From the NCBI GenBank assembly GCA_030649895.1, contig JAUSEX010000025.1, positions 1-46,902 on the forward strand: DNA of 46,902 nucleotides, written 5' to 3'. Of this stretch, positions 16,539 to 25,445 are shown one piece after another; within the stretch, counting starts at the first letter, position 1; each line of letters opens with the position of its first letter. Source of the DNA: Candidatus Omnitrophota bacterium (GTDB lineage Bacteria; Omnitrophota; Gorgyraeia; Gorgyraeales; Gorgyraeaceae). The position numbers and the translations under genes are program-made. The notes under the pieces are model-generated. The model was given only the letters and a program-made list of their open reading frames with translations. It was not told where the DNA came from and did no database searches.

Positions 16539-18257
16539 ATGAAAAAGGCACTTATTGCTAAGATTTTCAGGGACATTGCAGAGATGCTGGAGATCAAGGG
16601 TGAAAATTTTTTCAGGGTCAGGGCGTATGAAAAGGCGGCGCAGAACGTGGAATCGCTTCCGGATGACATAGAGGCGTTTGCAAAAGAAGATAGGCTGAAG
16701 GATATCCCGGGCGTGGGTAAGGACCTGGAGGAAAAGATAAAGGAAATCATTTCCACGGGGAAACTTAAATACCTGGAGGAATTAAAAAAAGATATACCAG
16801 AGGGCTTGCTTGATATGCTGAATGTCCCTGGCGTAGGCCCCAAGACAGCGAAGCTGTTATATGAAAAATTAGATATACAGGACGTGGTAATGCTCGAGAG
16901 GATGGCGCACGCTGGAAAGATAAGAGGCCTTCCCGGCATGGGAGAAAAGACGGAAGAGAATATATTGGCAGGCATAGAGCTTTTTAAAAAAGGCAGGGAA
17001 AGGCTGGATTTAAAAACAGCGCAAGATGTAGCCGATGGCTTCATAACCAGGCTCAAAAAATTAAAAGACGTGAAAAAAATAAACCCCGCCGGAAGCCTGA
17101 GGAGGATGAAAGAGAGCGTAAAGGATATAGATATCCTCATTTCTTCGGCTAAGCCTGAAAAGATAATACAGGCGTTTACAGAATTAGAGGATGTAAGAGA
17201 TGTGATTGCGAAAGGGCCCACGAAATCCTCGGTGCTGACAAAAGACGGCATACAGGTAGACGTGAGGGTGGTGGATGGATCGTCTTACGGCGCCGCTCTT
17301 TTGTATTTCACGGGCTCCAAAGAGCACAATATAAAGCTCAGGCGGCTCGCTATTAAAAAAGGCTTGAAATTGAATGAATATGGCGTATTTAAAGGCGAAA
17401 AAATGATAGCCGGAAAAACTGAAGACAGGATGTATAAGGCAATGGGCCTTTCATACATAGAGCCTGAATTGCGGGAAGACAGGGGAGAATTTGAAGCGAG
17501 CCTTAAAGGGGAATTGCCGAATTTAGTAAATATAGGCGACATAAAAGGCGACCTTCACATGCATTCAACTTGGTCTGACGGAGGGAGTTCCATAGAGGAG
17601 ATGGTGATAAGGTCCAGGGAGCTGGGTTATGAATATATAGCTATCACTGACCATTCTCAGGGCCTGAAGATAGCGGGGGGCTTGAATATCCGCGAGCTTG
17701 ACCTTAAAAGAAAAGAAATAGAAAGGATGAATAAAAAATATAAGGATATAAAGATCCTTTTCGGCTCAGAGGTTGATATTGACTCAGACGGCAACCTGGA
17801 TTATCCGGACAGCGTGCTTAAGGAAATGGATATTGTAATAGGCGCGATACATGCGGGCTTTAAACAGCCGGGCGCAATTATTACAAAGCGCATTATACGG
17901 GCGTGCCAGAATAAATACGTAAGTATTATCGCGCACCCTACAGGCAGGTTGTGGGGTTCAAGGAATGCGTATGATGTGGATCTTGAAGAGGTTTTTAAGG
18001 CAGCCGGGGACACTAACACAGCGTTTGAGATAAACAGTTTTCCCCAGAGGCTGGACCTGAACGATATAAATTCCAGGATGGCAAAGGCCTCGGGCGTGAA
18101 GATCGTCATAAATACGGATTCTCATGTTGCGGGGCATCTGGATATGATGAGGTTCGGGGTAGCCGTAGCGAGGAGAGGATGGCTTGAGAAAAAAGACGTG
18201 TTAAATACAGCGGCTTTTGATAAATTAACGTTAAAAAACTTGGGGTTGACTGGATAG
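16539..18257 (+). CDS. polX: DNA polymerase X family protein with PHP exonuclease domain
   Basis: 572 aa, normal for bacterial PolX. N-terminal helix-hairpin-helix segments (IPGVGKDLEEKI near 57, VPGVGPKTAKLLYE near 99, LPGMGEKTEENI near 130) bind DNA. The polymerase palm follows with DIDILI near 195 and VDVRVV near 243. The C-terminal PHP domain starts at GDLHMHSTWSDGG (~338), with further metal ligands in ITDHS, GSEVDI, GAIHAG, AHPTGR and NTDSH. Family role: gap filling and 3'-5' or AP-site trimming in base-excision repair. No strong RBS is present. Confidence 0.94.
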   Translation: MKKALIAKIFRDIAEMLEIKGENFFRVRAYEKAAQNVESLPDDIEAFAKEDRLKDIPGVGKDLEEKIKEIISTGKLKYLEELKKDIPEGLLDMLNVPGVGPKTAKLLYEKLDIQDVVMLERMAHAGKIRGLPGMGEKTEENILAGIELFKKGRERLDLKTAQDVADGFITRLKKLKDVKKINPAGSLRRMKESVKDIDILISSAKPEKIIQAFTELEDVRDVIAKGPTKSSVLTKDGIQVDVRVVDGSSYGAALLYFTGSKEHNIKLRRLAIKKGLKLNEYGVFKGEKMIAGKTEDRMYKAMGLSYIEPELREDRGEFEASLKGELPNLVNIGDIKGDLHMHSTWSDGGSSIEEMVIRSRELGYEYIAITDHSQGLKIAGGLNIRELDLKRKEIERMNKKYKDIKILFGSEVDIDSDGNLDYPDSVLKEMDIVIGAIHAGFKQPGAIITKRIIRACQNKYVSIIAHPTGRLWGSRNAYDVDLEEVFKAAGDTNTAFEINSFPQRLDLNDINSRMAKASGVKIVINTDSHVAGHLDMMRFGVAVARRGWLEKKDVLNTAAFDKLTLKNLGLTG

Positions 18258-18274
18258 CGCGGGTTTGCTATAAT
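18246..18274 (+). promoter_or_regulatory. Promoter for the small exported protein / ccdA run
   Basis: TTGACT (18246-18251), exactly 17 nt, then TATAAT (18269-18274). The -35 box overlaps the last codons of polX. It drives the 18302 gene and probably the ccdA-tlpA genes. Confidence 0.75.
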
Positions 18275-18301
18275 AAACACTTGGAAAAGAGGTAATTAAC
18301 A

Positions 18302-18529
18302 ATGAGAAAGATCTGGATTTTATCGCTACTAGCAGCGATTCTTGTGTCTCTGAGCGTATTTACGATGAGCACCTTTGGCAAGGAAGATATCTCTGGCGCA
18401 AAGAATGACGTAACAAAGCTCGCAGAGAAGATAGACAGAATTTTAAAAAATCAGGAAGACATAATCGCACGGCTCACTGACATAAGGCAGGAGCTGGATG
18501 TTGTAAAGATAAGGGCTTCGCGCAGGTAA
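18302..18529 (+). CDS. Small exported coiled-coil protein
   Basis: 75 aa with AAGAGGTAA 6-7 nt before the ATG. The N-terminal hydrophobic segment (IWILSLLAAILVSLSVFTM) is a signal peptide or membrane anchor. The rest is a heptad-patterned helix (VTKLAEKIDRILKNQEDIIARLTDIRQELDVVKI) likely to form a coiled coil in the periplasm. It starts 28 nt after a near-consensus promoter and is followed 15 nt later by ccdA, so it may be structurally linked to the thiol-redox genes. No known family recognised. Confidence 0.7.
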   Translation: MRKIWILSLLAAILVSLSVFTMSTFGKEDISGAKNDVTKLAEKIDRILKNQEDIIARLTDIRQELDVVKIRASRR

Positions 18530-18544
18530 CCTAACGGAGGATGT

Positions 18545-19261
18545 ATGGTTTCTGGAAGCGAAGTCTCTGTGCTTGTAGCTTTTTCTGCGGGTGTTTTATC
18601 TTTTCTTTCTCCGTGTATCTTACCGCTTTTCCCGTCTTACATCGCTTACATTACAGGCAGATCTTTCGATGACATAAAGTCCTCCAGGAGATCCTCTGAC
18701 ATAACAAGGCTTACTGTAATCAATTCCTTATTTTTTATTTTAGGATTTTCTATAGTTTTTATATTAATGGGCGTGGCGCTGTCGTATTTTGGAAGTTTTC
18801 TGGGAATAAAGAGGATATGGCTTGAAAGGATAGGCGGGGTAGTAATAATTTTATTCGGCCTTGATATAATAGGCATATTAAAAACAAGGTTTCTAAGCCA
18901 TGGCAAAGGGATTGTTTTAAAAAGAAAAAATTTCGGTTATCTTGGCTCTTTACTGGTGGGCGTAGCGTTTGCATTCGGATGGACCCCGTGCGTGGGGCCT
19001 ATATTAGCGAGTATTCTTATATACGCCTCTACGCTTGAAAGTCTGTCTAAAGCCGTAACTCTTTTATTGGCCTATTCTATGGGGCTGGGGCTGCCGTTTT
19101 TGATAGCGGGCTTTGCGATAAACAAATTTCTGTTTCTTTTCGCGAAGTTCAAGAATTTTATGCGTTTTGCTCCCCTGGTATCAGGAGCATTCTTGATAGT
19201 TATGGGTATAATATTGTTTTCAGGGCAGTTTTCAAGGATAACGGGCTTATTAACAAGATAG
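18545..19261 (+). CDS. ccdA: CcdA-type thiol-disulfide transmembrane reductase
   Basis: 238 aa with about six membrane helices. FSAGVLSFLSPCILPLFPSYIAYITG (first redox Cys in the SPCxLP motif) and FAFGWTPCVGPILASIL (second Cys) are the CcdA/DsbD hallmark. It carries electrons from cytoplasmic thioredoxin across the inner membrane to periplasmic thiol proteins. The next gene, a TlpA/ResA thioredoxin 8 nt downstream, is its obvious electron acceptor. GGAGG lies before the ATG. Confidence 0.92.
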   Translation: MVSGSEVSVLVAFSAGVLSFLSPCILPLFPSYIAYITGRSFDDIKSSRRSSDITRLTVINSLFFILGFSIVFILMGVALSYFGSFLGIKRIWLERIGGVVIILFGLDIIGILKTRFLSHGKGIVLKRKNFGYLGSLLVGVAFAFGWTPCVGPILASILIYASTLESLSKAVTLLLAYSMGLGLPFLIAGFAINKFLFLFAKFKNFMRFAPLVSGAFLIVMGIILFSGQFSRITGLLTR

Positions 19262-19269
19262 GAGAAAAG

Positions 19270-19824
19270 ATGAATAGAATCGCGCTTTTTATAATGGGAA
19301 CGCTGGCGTTGATTATAATAGCAATGGTAGCTATAAGGCCGCTGGCTGAACCTAAAAAAATCATCTCGCCCAAAGAAATTCCGCAGAAAGCAGTATCTGC
19401 CACAAGACCCGGATCTAATCTGGCGCCTGAATTTTCGCTGAAGGACGCGGGCGGAGGCGAAAAGAAGCTGTCTGATTTTAAAGGCAGCGTTGTGATTATT
19501 GATTTCTGGGCTACCTGGTGCCCTCCGTGCAGGCAGGAGATACCGCATTTTGTAGATCTTTATAGTCAGTATAAAGACCAGGGCCTGGAAATAATCGGGG
19601 TGTCAATGGACCAGAGCCCTGAAAAGGTTATCCCCGATTTTATAGAGAAAAATAATATAAATTATACTATTCTATTCGGAGAAGATAATGTTTATGATTT
19701 ATACGGCGGAATCAACGCTATCCCGACCACATTTTTAGTGGATAAAGAGGGCAATATAAGGAAAAAATATATAGGGTATAATGGAAAAGAGGTTTTTGAA
19801 AAAGACATAAAGGAGCTTTTATAA
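19270..19824 (+). CDS. TlpA/ResA-like membrane-anchored thioredoxin
   Basis: 184 aa: one N-terminal anchor helix (ALFIMGTLALIIIAMVAI), a ~35-residue linker, then a thioredoxin fold with the active site WCPPC near residue 81 (IDFWATWCPPCRQEIPHF), the cis-Pro loop INAIPTTFLVD and the C-terminal strand. It reduces periplasmic disulfides using electrons from CcdA, encoded immediately upstream. In the family this serves cytochrome c maturation, but no cytochrome genes are in the window, so the client proteins are unknown. Confidence 0.92.
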   Translation: MNRIALFIMGTLALIIIAMVAIRPLAEPKKIISPKEIPQKAVSATRPGSNLAPEFSLKDAGGGEKKLSDFKGSVVIIDFWATWCPPCRQEIPHFVDLYSQYKDQGLEIIGVSMDQSPEKVIPDFIEKNNINYTILFGEDNVYDLYGGINAIPTTFLVDKEGNIRKKYIGYNGKEVFEKDIKELL

Positions 19825-19825
19825 C

Positions 19826-20479
19826 ATGATAGTGACCATAAAAAAACCTATTGAGGAAGTGTTAAAGGCGCTTGGCCCTGCGCTAAAAGTTTTTATAATA
19901 GGATGCGGGGATTGCGCAGCTACGTGTAAGACGGGAGGAGAAAAAGAAATATTAGAAATAAAGGCCAGTCTTGAGGCAAACGGGAAAAGCGTTACAGGAT
20001 GGGCCATACCTGATTCCCCATGCGTGGCCAGCCAGGCAAAGCTCCATTTTGCAAAAAACAAGAAAATGGTGGATGAGGCGGAAGCCTTCCTGGTGCTTTC
20101 TTGTGGCCTGGGAGCGCAGTCAGTCCTTGAAAACGACAGGAAGAAAAGGCCTGTCTATATAGGCTGCGACACCATATTCGGGTCTATACTGGATGCGACA
20201 GGTAATGGATTTTTTGAAAGATGCGCTATGTGCGGGGAATGCGTTTTAAATGTAACAGCTGGCGTATGTCCCGTGACAAGGTGCGCAAAAGGCCTTTTGA
20301 ACGGGCCGTGCGGAGGCTCTAATAAAGGCAAGTGCGAGGTAGACAAGAATAAAGACTGCGCGTGGATATTGATTTACAACAGGCTGAAAGATCTGAATAA
20401 ACTGGATAGTCTGAAAAGCGTAAAGCCTGCGAAAGACTATTCTAAAGTGAATAGGCCGAGAGAAATCACTCTCGGGTAG
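19826..20479 (+). CDS. MetV-like zinc protein (methylene-THF reductase C-terminal domain family)
   Basis: 217 aa. Cys-rich motifs include FIIGCGDCAATCKTGGEKE near 30, the C-terminal zinc/cluster-binding block CAMCGECVLNVTAGVCPVTRCAKGLLNGPCGGSNKGKCE (~132-170) and DCAWILIYNRLK. This is the MTHFR_C / MetV signature. In acetogens MetV pairs with MetF in the methyl branch of the Wood-Ljungdahl pathway. No metF lies next to it here, but folate genes do (5-formyl-THF cyclo-ligase two genes downstream, glyA further up). It begins one base after the thioredoxin stop. Confidence 0.82.
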   Translation: MIVTIKKPIEEVLKALGPALKVFIIGCGDCAATCKTGGEKEILEIKASLEANGKSVTGWAIPDSPCVASQAKLHFAKNKKMVDEAEAFLVLSCGLGAQSVLENDRKKRPVYIGCDTIFGSILDATGNGFFERCAMCGECVLNVTAGVCPVTRCAKGLLNGPCGGSNKGKCEVDKNKDCAWILIYNRLKDLNKLDSLKSVKPAKDYSKVNRPREITLG

Positions 20480-20499
20480 TAAAAAAAAGGAGAGCGGTT

Positions 20500-20889
20500 A
20501 TGGAAAGTTTTCACACACAATACAGCGAAAAGGTAATGGATCATTTTAGAAACCCCAGGAATGTGGGGGAAATTCCTGATGCAGATGGGATCGGGAATGT
20601 GGGAAATCCTGTATGCGGGGACATAATGAGGCTTTATATCAAAGTAAAGGACAACAATATTGTAGACGCGAAGTTTAAGACGTTCGGGTGCGGGGCGGCT
20701 ATTGCTACAAGCAGCATGGTCACGGAGATTGTTAAAGGCAAAAGCATAGACGATGCGTTGAAGATTTCCAACAAGGCTGTAGCTGAGGCCCTGGGCGGGC
20801 TTCCAAAGATAAAGATGCATTGTTCGGTGTTGGCGGAAGAGGCCCTCAAGTCAGCTATAGACGATTATTTAAAAAAGAATAAGAAATGA
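20500..20889 (+). CDS. IscU/NifU-type iron-sulfur cluster scaffold
   Basis: 129 aa, the NifU_N/IscU domain alone. It begins YSEKVMDHFRNPRNVGEI, with ligands Cys39 (GNPVCGD, with Asp41), Cys64 (FKTFGCGAAIA) and Cys108 (KMHCSVLAEEAL). It assembles [2Fe-2S]/[4Fe-4S] clusters from a cysteine desulfurase. No iscS/nifS is adjacent, but many Fe-S clients are nearby (ferredoxin oxidoreductase, MetV-like protein). AAAGGAGAG precedes the ATG. Confidence 0.93.
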   Translation: MESFHTQYSEKVMDHFRNPRNVGEIPDADGIGNVGNPVCGDIMRLYIKVKDNNIVDAKFKTFGCGAAIATSSMVTEIVKGKSIDDALKISNKAVAEALGGLPKIKMHCSVLAEEALKSAIDDYLKKNKK

Positions 20890-20902
20890 GCGTCGGGTTA
20901 TT

Positions 20903-21460
20903 ATGGAATCAAAAAAAGCGTTAAGAAGAAAAATGAAACTGAGAATAGAAAGCCAAAAAGTATCGGAAAGGAGACAAAGAAGCGGGGCAGTACACAAAAA
21001 ATTATTTTCCAATGAAAGTTTTTTAAAGTCTAAATGTTTAATGCTTTATTGTTCCAGGGGGACTGGCGAAGTGGAGACAGGCCCCATAATAAAACAGGCC
21101 CTTACGAAGGGCAAAAAAGTAGTTTTACCGGTTACATTGGTGAAAGACAAAGATATAAAACCAGTATATCTAAGGGATATCAAGAGATTGAAGAAAGGGC
21201 TGTACGGCATTTATGAGCCAAGTGGGCCCTTGAATAAAAAACCTGCGAAGTTGAAAAATATAGACCTGGTAATAGTGCCTGGGCTTGCCTTTGACATGGA
21301 AAATAACCGCATAGGCAGGGGGAAGGGCTATTACGATAATTTTCTGAGACGCCTTCCGAAAGGTAAGTCAAAGATAGGCCTTGGCTTCAGTTTTCAACTG
21401 CTCGATAAGGTGCCTGCCACAAAAAGAGATATCCCTCTCACTGGTGTTATAACCGACTAA
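20903..21460 (+). CDS. 5-formyltetrahydrofolate cyclo-ligase
   Basis: 185 aa. It begins with a basic helix (KKALRRKMKLRIE), has YCSRGTGEVETGPII and VVLPVT in the middle, and the diagnostic substrate loop GRGKGYYDNFL near 138. It converts 5-formyl-THF to 5,10-methenyl-THF with ATP, returning folate to the pool used by purine synthesis. It lies 13 nt after the scaffold gene with a weak RBS. Confidence 0.93.
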   Translation: MESKKALRRKMKLRIESQKVSERRQRSGAVHKKLFSNESFLKSKCLMLYCSRGTGEVETGPIIKQALTKGKKVVLPVTLVKDKDIKPVYLRDIKRLKKGLYGIYEPSGPLNKKPAKLKNIDLVIVPGLAFDMENNRIGRGKGYYDNFLRRLPKGKSKIGLGFSFQLLDKVPATKRDIPLTGVITD

Positions 21461-21497
21461 CGCTGCCTTTACATAAAATAGCGGGGAGGTGCTGGAT

Positions 21498-23069
21498 ATG
21501 AATTCGAATATTAAAACAATAATTTACGCAATAGAAGTGGTTGTTTTTATCCTGATATTTTTCGCCGGATATTATATAAGGAAATTTTTCGGAGAAAAAC
21601 ATCTGAAGGATATGGAGGACAGGGCTAAAAAAAGCCTGGAAGAATCCAGGAAGGAATTTGAAAACAGGAAAAAAGAAGTAGAGCTGGAAGTAAAAGACGC
21701 GAAGTTCAAAATGCAGTCGGACTTTGAGCAGACTACGAAAGACAAGCGCCAGGAACTGGCGAATGTGGAAAAAAGGCTGGTGCAAAAGGAAGAAAATATA
21801 GACAGGAAAGTCGATATCCTTGACAGAAAAGAAAAGGATATAGGGAAGAGGGAAGGCCTTTTAGTGGACAAGGAAAAATCCCTTGAATCAAGGCATAACG
21901 AGCTTTTAAGGCTTATTGAAGAAGAAAAGGTGAAGCTCCAGAGGATATCCGGGTTAAGCGTCGAGGAGGCTAAAAAGCTTTTTCTGCAGAGGGTGGAGAT
22001 GGATGCTCAGAGAGAAGCGCAGATACTCTTTAAAACTATAGAGGATAGGGCAAGGGAGTCTGCGGATAAAAAGGCCAAAGAGATCCTTTCTATCAGCATG
22101 CAGAAGTGCGCCGCAGAGCATGTTACCAATACCACTGTATCTGTTGTAAATCTTCCAAACGACGAAATGAAAGGGAGGATCATAGGAAGGGAAGGCCGCA
22201 ATATACGCGCCCTGGAAGTGGCCACGGGAGTGGACGTGATTATTGACGATACCCCGGAAGCCGTGATTCTTTCGGGTTTCGATATTGTTAAGCGGGAGAT
22301 AGCGAGGATAAGCCTTGAGAGGCTTTTGCAGGACGGCAGGATCCATCCGGGCCGCATCGAAGAAGTTGTTAACAAAGTAAAGCAGGAAATGGAGACCAAT
22401 ATCAAGGAAGAAGGGGAGCACACGATCTTTGAATTAGGGCTTCAGAAAGTGCATCCTGAGATAGTAAGGCTCGTAGGCAGGCTGAAATACAGGACCAGCT
22501 ATGGCCAGAACGCGCTGCAGCACATGAAAGAGGTAAGCGTTATTATGGGCGTTATAGCAGGAGAGCTTAAGCTCGACGTGACCCTCGCAAAAAGGATAGG
22601 GCTTCTGCATGATATAGGAAAGGCTGTGACCCACGAAGTCGAAGGCCCGCACGCAACTATAGGTGCAGAGCTCGCCAAGAAATACGGAGAGTCTCCAGAA
22701 ATTATAAACGCGATAGCGTCTCATCACGAAGAAGTGGCGCCGAGCTCTATTTATGCGGTTCTTCTGCAGGCTGCGGACGCAGTAAGCGCTACAAGGCCCG
22801 GGGCAAGGCGCGAGTCCCTGGAAAATTATATAAAACGGCTTGAGAAACTAGAGGCTATCGCAGATTCATTTAAGGGCGTTGAAAAAGCGTTTGCGATACA
22901 GGCCGGAAGAGAGATAAGGGTTATTGTGCAGCCTGACAGGATAAGCGACCTTCAGGCAATGGGTTTAGCGAGAGAGATAACCAAAAAAATAGAAGAAGGC
23001 CTTGAATACCCGGGGCAGATAAGAGTTACAGTGATACGCGAAACAAGAGCGGTGGAGTACGCTAAGTAA
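21498..23069 (+). CDS. rny: Ribonuclease Y
   Basis: I start at ATG 21498 (523 aa) because GGGGAGG ends 8 nt before it; the in-frame GTG 21489 overlaps that site. Order: N-terminal membrane helix ([21 protein letters not shown]), a long coiled coil (~35-170), a KH domain ([26 protein letters not shown] near 215), then an HD domain with [12 protein letters not shown] near 372. It is the membrane-bound endoribonuclease that starts mRNA decay in many bacteria without RNase E. ymdB follows, an arrangement also known in Firmicutes. Confidence 0.96.
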   Translation: MNSNIKTIIYAIEVVVFILIFFAGYYIRKFFGEKHLKDMEDRAKKSLEESRKEFENRKKEVELEVKDAKFKMQSDFEQTTKDKRQELANVEKRLVQKEENIDRKVDILDRKEKDIGKREGLLVDKEKSLESRHNELLRLIEEEKVKLQRISGLSVEEAKKLFLQRVEMDAQREAQILFKTIEDRARESADKKAKEILSISMQKCAAEHVTNTTVSVVNLPNDEMKGRIIGREGRNIRALEVATGVDVIIDDTPEAVILSGFDIVKREIARISLERLLQDGRIHPGRIEEVVNKVKQEMETNIKEEGEHTIFELGLQKVHPEIVRLVGRLKYRTSYGQNALQHMKEVSVIMGVIAGELKLDVTLAKRIGLLHDIGKAVTHEVEGPHATIGAELAKKYGESPEIINAIASHHEEVAPSSIYAVLLQAADAVSATRPGARRESLENYIKRLEKLEAIADSFKGVEKAFAIQAGREIRVIVQPDRISDLQAMGLAREITKKIEEGLEYPGQIRVTVIRETRAVEYAK

Positions 23070-23084
23070 AAACAGGAGCCTTAG

Positions 23085-23139
23085 GCCGTCAGTCGTCAGC
23101 TTTCAGCAGCTGACAGCTGACATCTGAAAGCTGAAAGCT
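23085..23139. repeat. Heptanucleotide tandem repeat and hairpin before ymdB
   Basis: About eight 7-nt units (cgtcagt, cgtcagc, tttcagc, agctgac, agctgac, atctgaa, agctgaa, agct) form an array with inverted symmetry: AGCTTTCAG (23098-23106) pairs with CTGAAAGCT (23124-23132). A stranded AACAGGAG lies just upstream at 23070-23077, far from the ymdB ATG. Confidence 0.8.
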
Positions 23140-23140
23140 A

Positions 23141-23932
23141 ATGAGAATTCTAGTAATAGGCGATATAGTCGCGAGCCCAGGCAGAGACGCTGTTAAGAAG
23201 ATAGTGCCAAGGCTGCGCAGGGAAAAGTCCATTGATTTTGTAATTGCCAACGCGGAAAATGTCGCCGGAGGCTCAGGCCTGACCCCAGAGACTATCGATG
23301 AGTTGCTAGGGAACAAGGTAGACGTTATAACTTCAGGAGACCACGTCTGGAAGAAAAAGGAACTATATGACCGGCTTTCAAAAGACAACCGTATCTTAAG
23401 GCCTGCGAATTATCCCAAGACTTCTCCGGGGTCAGGCATGGGGATATTTTCCCTGTCCAACGGGAAAAAAATAGCGGTAATTAATCTATTGGGCAGGGTT
23501 TTTATGGACCCTGTTGACTGCCCATTCCAGGCAGCTGAAAGAGAGATAGAAAAAATCAACAGGGCCACAAAAATAATTCTAGTGGATATGCACGCAGAGG
23601 CTACGAGCGAAAAAATAGCCATGGGAAGATTTCTGGACTCAAGGGTAAGCGCTGTATTCGGCACCCACACTCATGTTCAGACGGCGGATGAAAAGATATT
23701 TCCGGGCGGCACAGGATATATCACTGATCTGGGAATGACCGGGCCGCATGATTCGGTAATAGGCAGGAGAGTGGATGCGATAGTAGAGCATTTTTTGACG
23801 CTCATGCCTAAAAAATTCGAAGTAGCTGACAGGGATATCGAGTTGCAGGGGGCTATAGTAAATATAGACGACGACAGCGGCAGGGCGCTTTCGATAGAGA
23901 GGGTGAAAGAAAAATTGGACAATTACCGCTAG
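23141..23932 (+). CDS. ymdB: YmdB-family metallophosphoesterase
   Basis: 263 aa, TIGR00282 family. Metal-site motifs are MRILVIGDIVASPGRDA, ANAENVAGG, TSGDHVWKKKE, DMHAEATSEK and GTHTHVQTAD, with ITDLGMTGPHDSVIG near the end. The family hydrolyses 2',3'-cyclic nucleotides, and in Bacillus it works with RNase Y, the gene directly upstream here. The start lacks a normal Shine-Dalgarno: a ~55-nt heptanucleotide array sits between an AGGAG motif and the ATG. xseA begins one base after the stop. Confidence 0.94.
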   Translation: MRILVIGDIVASPGRDAVKKIVPRLRREKSIDFVIANAENVAGGSGLTPETIDELLGNKVDVITSGDHVWKKKELYDRLSKDNRILRPANYPKTSPGSGMGIFSLSNGKKIAVINLLGRVFMDPVDCPFQAAEREIEKINRATKIILVDMHAEATSEKIAMGRFLDSRVSAVFGTHTHVQTADEKIFPGGTGYITDLGMTGPHDSVIGRRVDAIVEHFLTLMPKKFEVADRDIELQGAIVNIDDDSGRALSIERVKEKLDNYR

Positions 23933-23933
23933 C

Positions 23934-25058
23934 ATGAAAGATGATGGAAAATATATTTATACGGTAAGCCAGCTTACCTCCAGTATAAAGATAATCCTCG
24001 AAGACTCTTTTAAAAGTATATGGGTTGACGGGGAGATATCTAATTTTAAGGCCTCGGGGGGCCATTTTTATTTTACGTTGAAAGACGGAAAAAGCGAACT
24101 GAAGTGCGTATTCTTCAGAAGCAGCAATGAGAAGGTAAAATTTGAGATTAAAGATGGCATGCAGGTTTTATGCTGCGGAAAAATAAGCATCTATGAACAA
24201 AGGGGCGTTTATCAGCTGTATGTGGCGAAGATGGAGCCGAAAGGCGTAGGCGAGTTGCAGCTAGCGTTCGAGCAGCTTAAAGAAAGGCTTTTCAAGGAAG
24301 GGCTTTTTGACGAGGCGCATAAAAAAGATATCCCGCTTATCCCTGAAAAAATAGGGATAGTCACTTCCGTTACAGGCGCCGCTATAAGAGATATCCTTCA
24401 AGTTTTAAATAAAAGATTTTCCAATATAGAAGTGATTATAAGCCCTGTGAGGGTTCAGGGAGATGGCGCAAAAGAAGATATAGCGGCTGCGATAGAGGAA
24501 TTTAACAGGCTGAAAAACGTGGATGTGCTGATAGTCGGGAGAGGCGGAGGAAGCCTGGAAGATTTATGGGCTTTTAATGAAGAGATAGTGGCGAGGGCGA
24601 TATATAATTCAAAGATACCTGTAATAAGCGCTGTGGGCCATGAGATAGACTGGACGATAAGTGATTTCGCAGCGGATAAAAGGGCGCCGACTCCTTCAGT
24701 GGCAGCGGAAATGGTGATAGCTAAAAAGAGCGAACTTTCAGACAGGCTGGACGAGATAGAAAAAAAGATCAGGGATTTTCCGATGGACATGGTTATGGAA
24801 TACGAGCAAAGGCTTGACGACATAGAAGATAACATGGCTTTAAGGTTCAGCCATTATATTGAATTAAAGGAAGGGGATTTCAGATTACTTTTAGAAAAAT
24901 TACAGATATTAAGCCCTGTGGGTATCCTGGATAGAGGGTACAGCATAAGCTTCAGGCTGCCGGACAGGAAAATAATAAAGAGCGCAAAGGACCTTAAAGC
25001 TGGCGATTTCGTGGAGACAAAGGTTTCAAAAGGGAGTTTTAAAAGCAGGATAGAATAA
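23934..25058 (+). CDS. xseA: Exodeoxyribonuclease VII large subunit
   Basis: 374 aa, shorter than the ~450-aa Proteobacterial form, with the C-terminal coiled coil reduced. The N-terminal OB fold is IWVDGEISNFKASGGHFYFTLKD; the catalytic domain has IGIVTSVTGAAIRDIL near 140, VGRGGGSLEDLWAFNEE near 200, SAVGHEIDWTISDFAADKRAPTPSVAAE near 235, and the C-terminal GILDRGYSI. It degrades single-stranded DNA and forms the enzyme with XseB, encoded next. No RBS is apparent. Confidence 0.95.
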   Translation: MKDDGKYIYTVSQLTSSIKIILEDSFKSIWVDGEISNFKASGGHFYFTLKDGKSELKCVFFRSSNEKVKFEIKDGMQVLCCGKISIYEQRGVYQLYVAKMEPKGVGELQLAFEQLKERLFKEGLFDEAHKKDIPLIPEKIGIVTSVTGAAIRDILQVLNKRFSNIEVIISPVRVQGDGAKEDIAAAIEEFNRLKNVDVLIVGRGGGSLEDLWAFNEEIVARAIYNSKIPVISAVGHEIDWTISDFAADKRAPTPSVAAEMVIAKKSELSDRLDEIEKKIRDFPMDMVMEYEQRLDDIEDNMALRFSHYIELKEGDFRLLLEKLQILSPVGILDRGYSISFRLPDRKIIKSAKDLKAGDFVETKVSKGSFKSRIE

Positions 25059-25071
25059 GTAAAGGTCCTTC

Positions 25072-25140
25072 GGCACCTATGATGCTCGCTACTCGTTCGC
25101 ATTGCTTAACGGTGCCTCAGGATAGAATTTGTTTCGCAAA
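25072..25140. repeat. Intergenic palindrome between xseA and xseB
   Basis: GGCACC (near 25072) and GGTGCC (near 25112) form the ends of an imperfect hairpin, followed by AATTTG-TTTCG-CAAATT directly before the xseB GGAGG site. It probably belongs to the dispersed intergenic repeats; the second hairpin could modulate access to the RBS. Confidence 0.4.
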
Positions 25141-25152
25141 TTTGGAGGATAT

Positions 25153-25374
25153 ATGGCGAAAGAATTAAAGTTTGAAGAGATGATGAAAAAACTGGAAGAG
25201 ATCGTAAGCGAACTTGAAAGCGGGGACATGCCGCTCGAAGAATCATTGAAAAAATATGAAGAAGGCATGAAATTTATTCAGGCGTGCAGAAAAAAACTTG
25301 ATGAAACAAAGCGCAAGGTAGAGGTGCTTGTTAAAAAAGACGGCAAGTCTACTCTGGAGCCTTTTAAAGAATAG
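25153..25374 (+). CDS. xseB: Exodeoxyribonuclease VII small subunit
   Basis: Start at ATG 25153 (73 aa), 5 nt after GGAGG; an upstream in-frame ATG-equivalent at 25129 lies in the intergenic palindrome. KFEEMMKKLEEIVSELESGDMPLEESLKKYEEGM is the XseB signature helix pair. It binds the C-terminal coiled coil of XseA, encoded just upstream. Length is normal. Confidence 0.95.
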   Translation: MAKELKFEEMMKKLEEIVSELESGDMPLEESLKKYEEGMKFIQACRKKLDETKRKVEVLVKKDGKSTLEPFKE

Positions 25375-25380
25375 CGCTAA

Positions 25381-25442
25381 TACTGTTCGAGCGAGGCGGA
25401 AAATTTCTTGAATCGGCCTTTGGCCTTACTCGAAGAATATTT
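25381..25442. repeat. Palindromic intergenic repeat, family A, copy 3 (opposite orientation)
   Basis: Its reverse complement reads AAATATTCTTCGAGTAAGGCC-AAA-GGCCGATTCAAGAAA, closely matching the right half of the copy at 14444-14535, then CCTCGCTCGAACAGTATT. It fills the gap from xseB to ispA and leaves ispA without a Shine-Dalgarno. Confidence 0.7.
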
Positions 25443-25445
25443 TTT

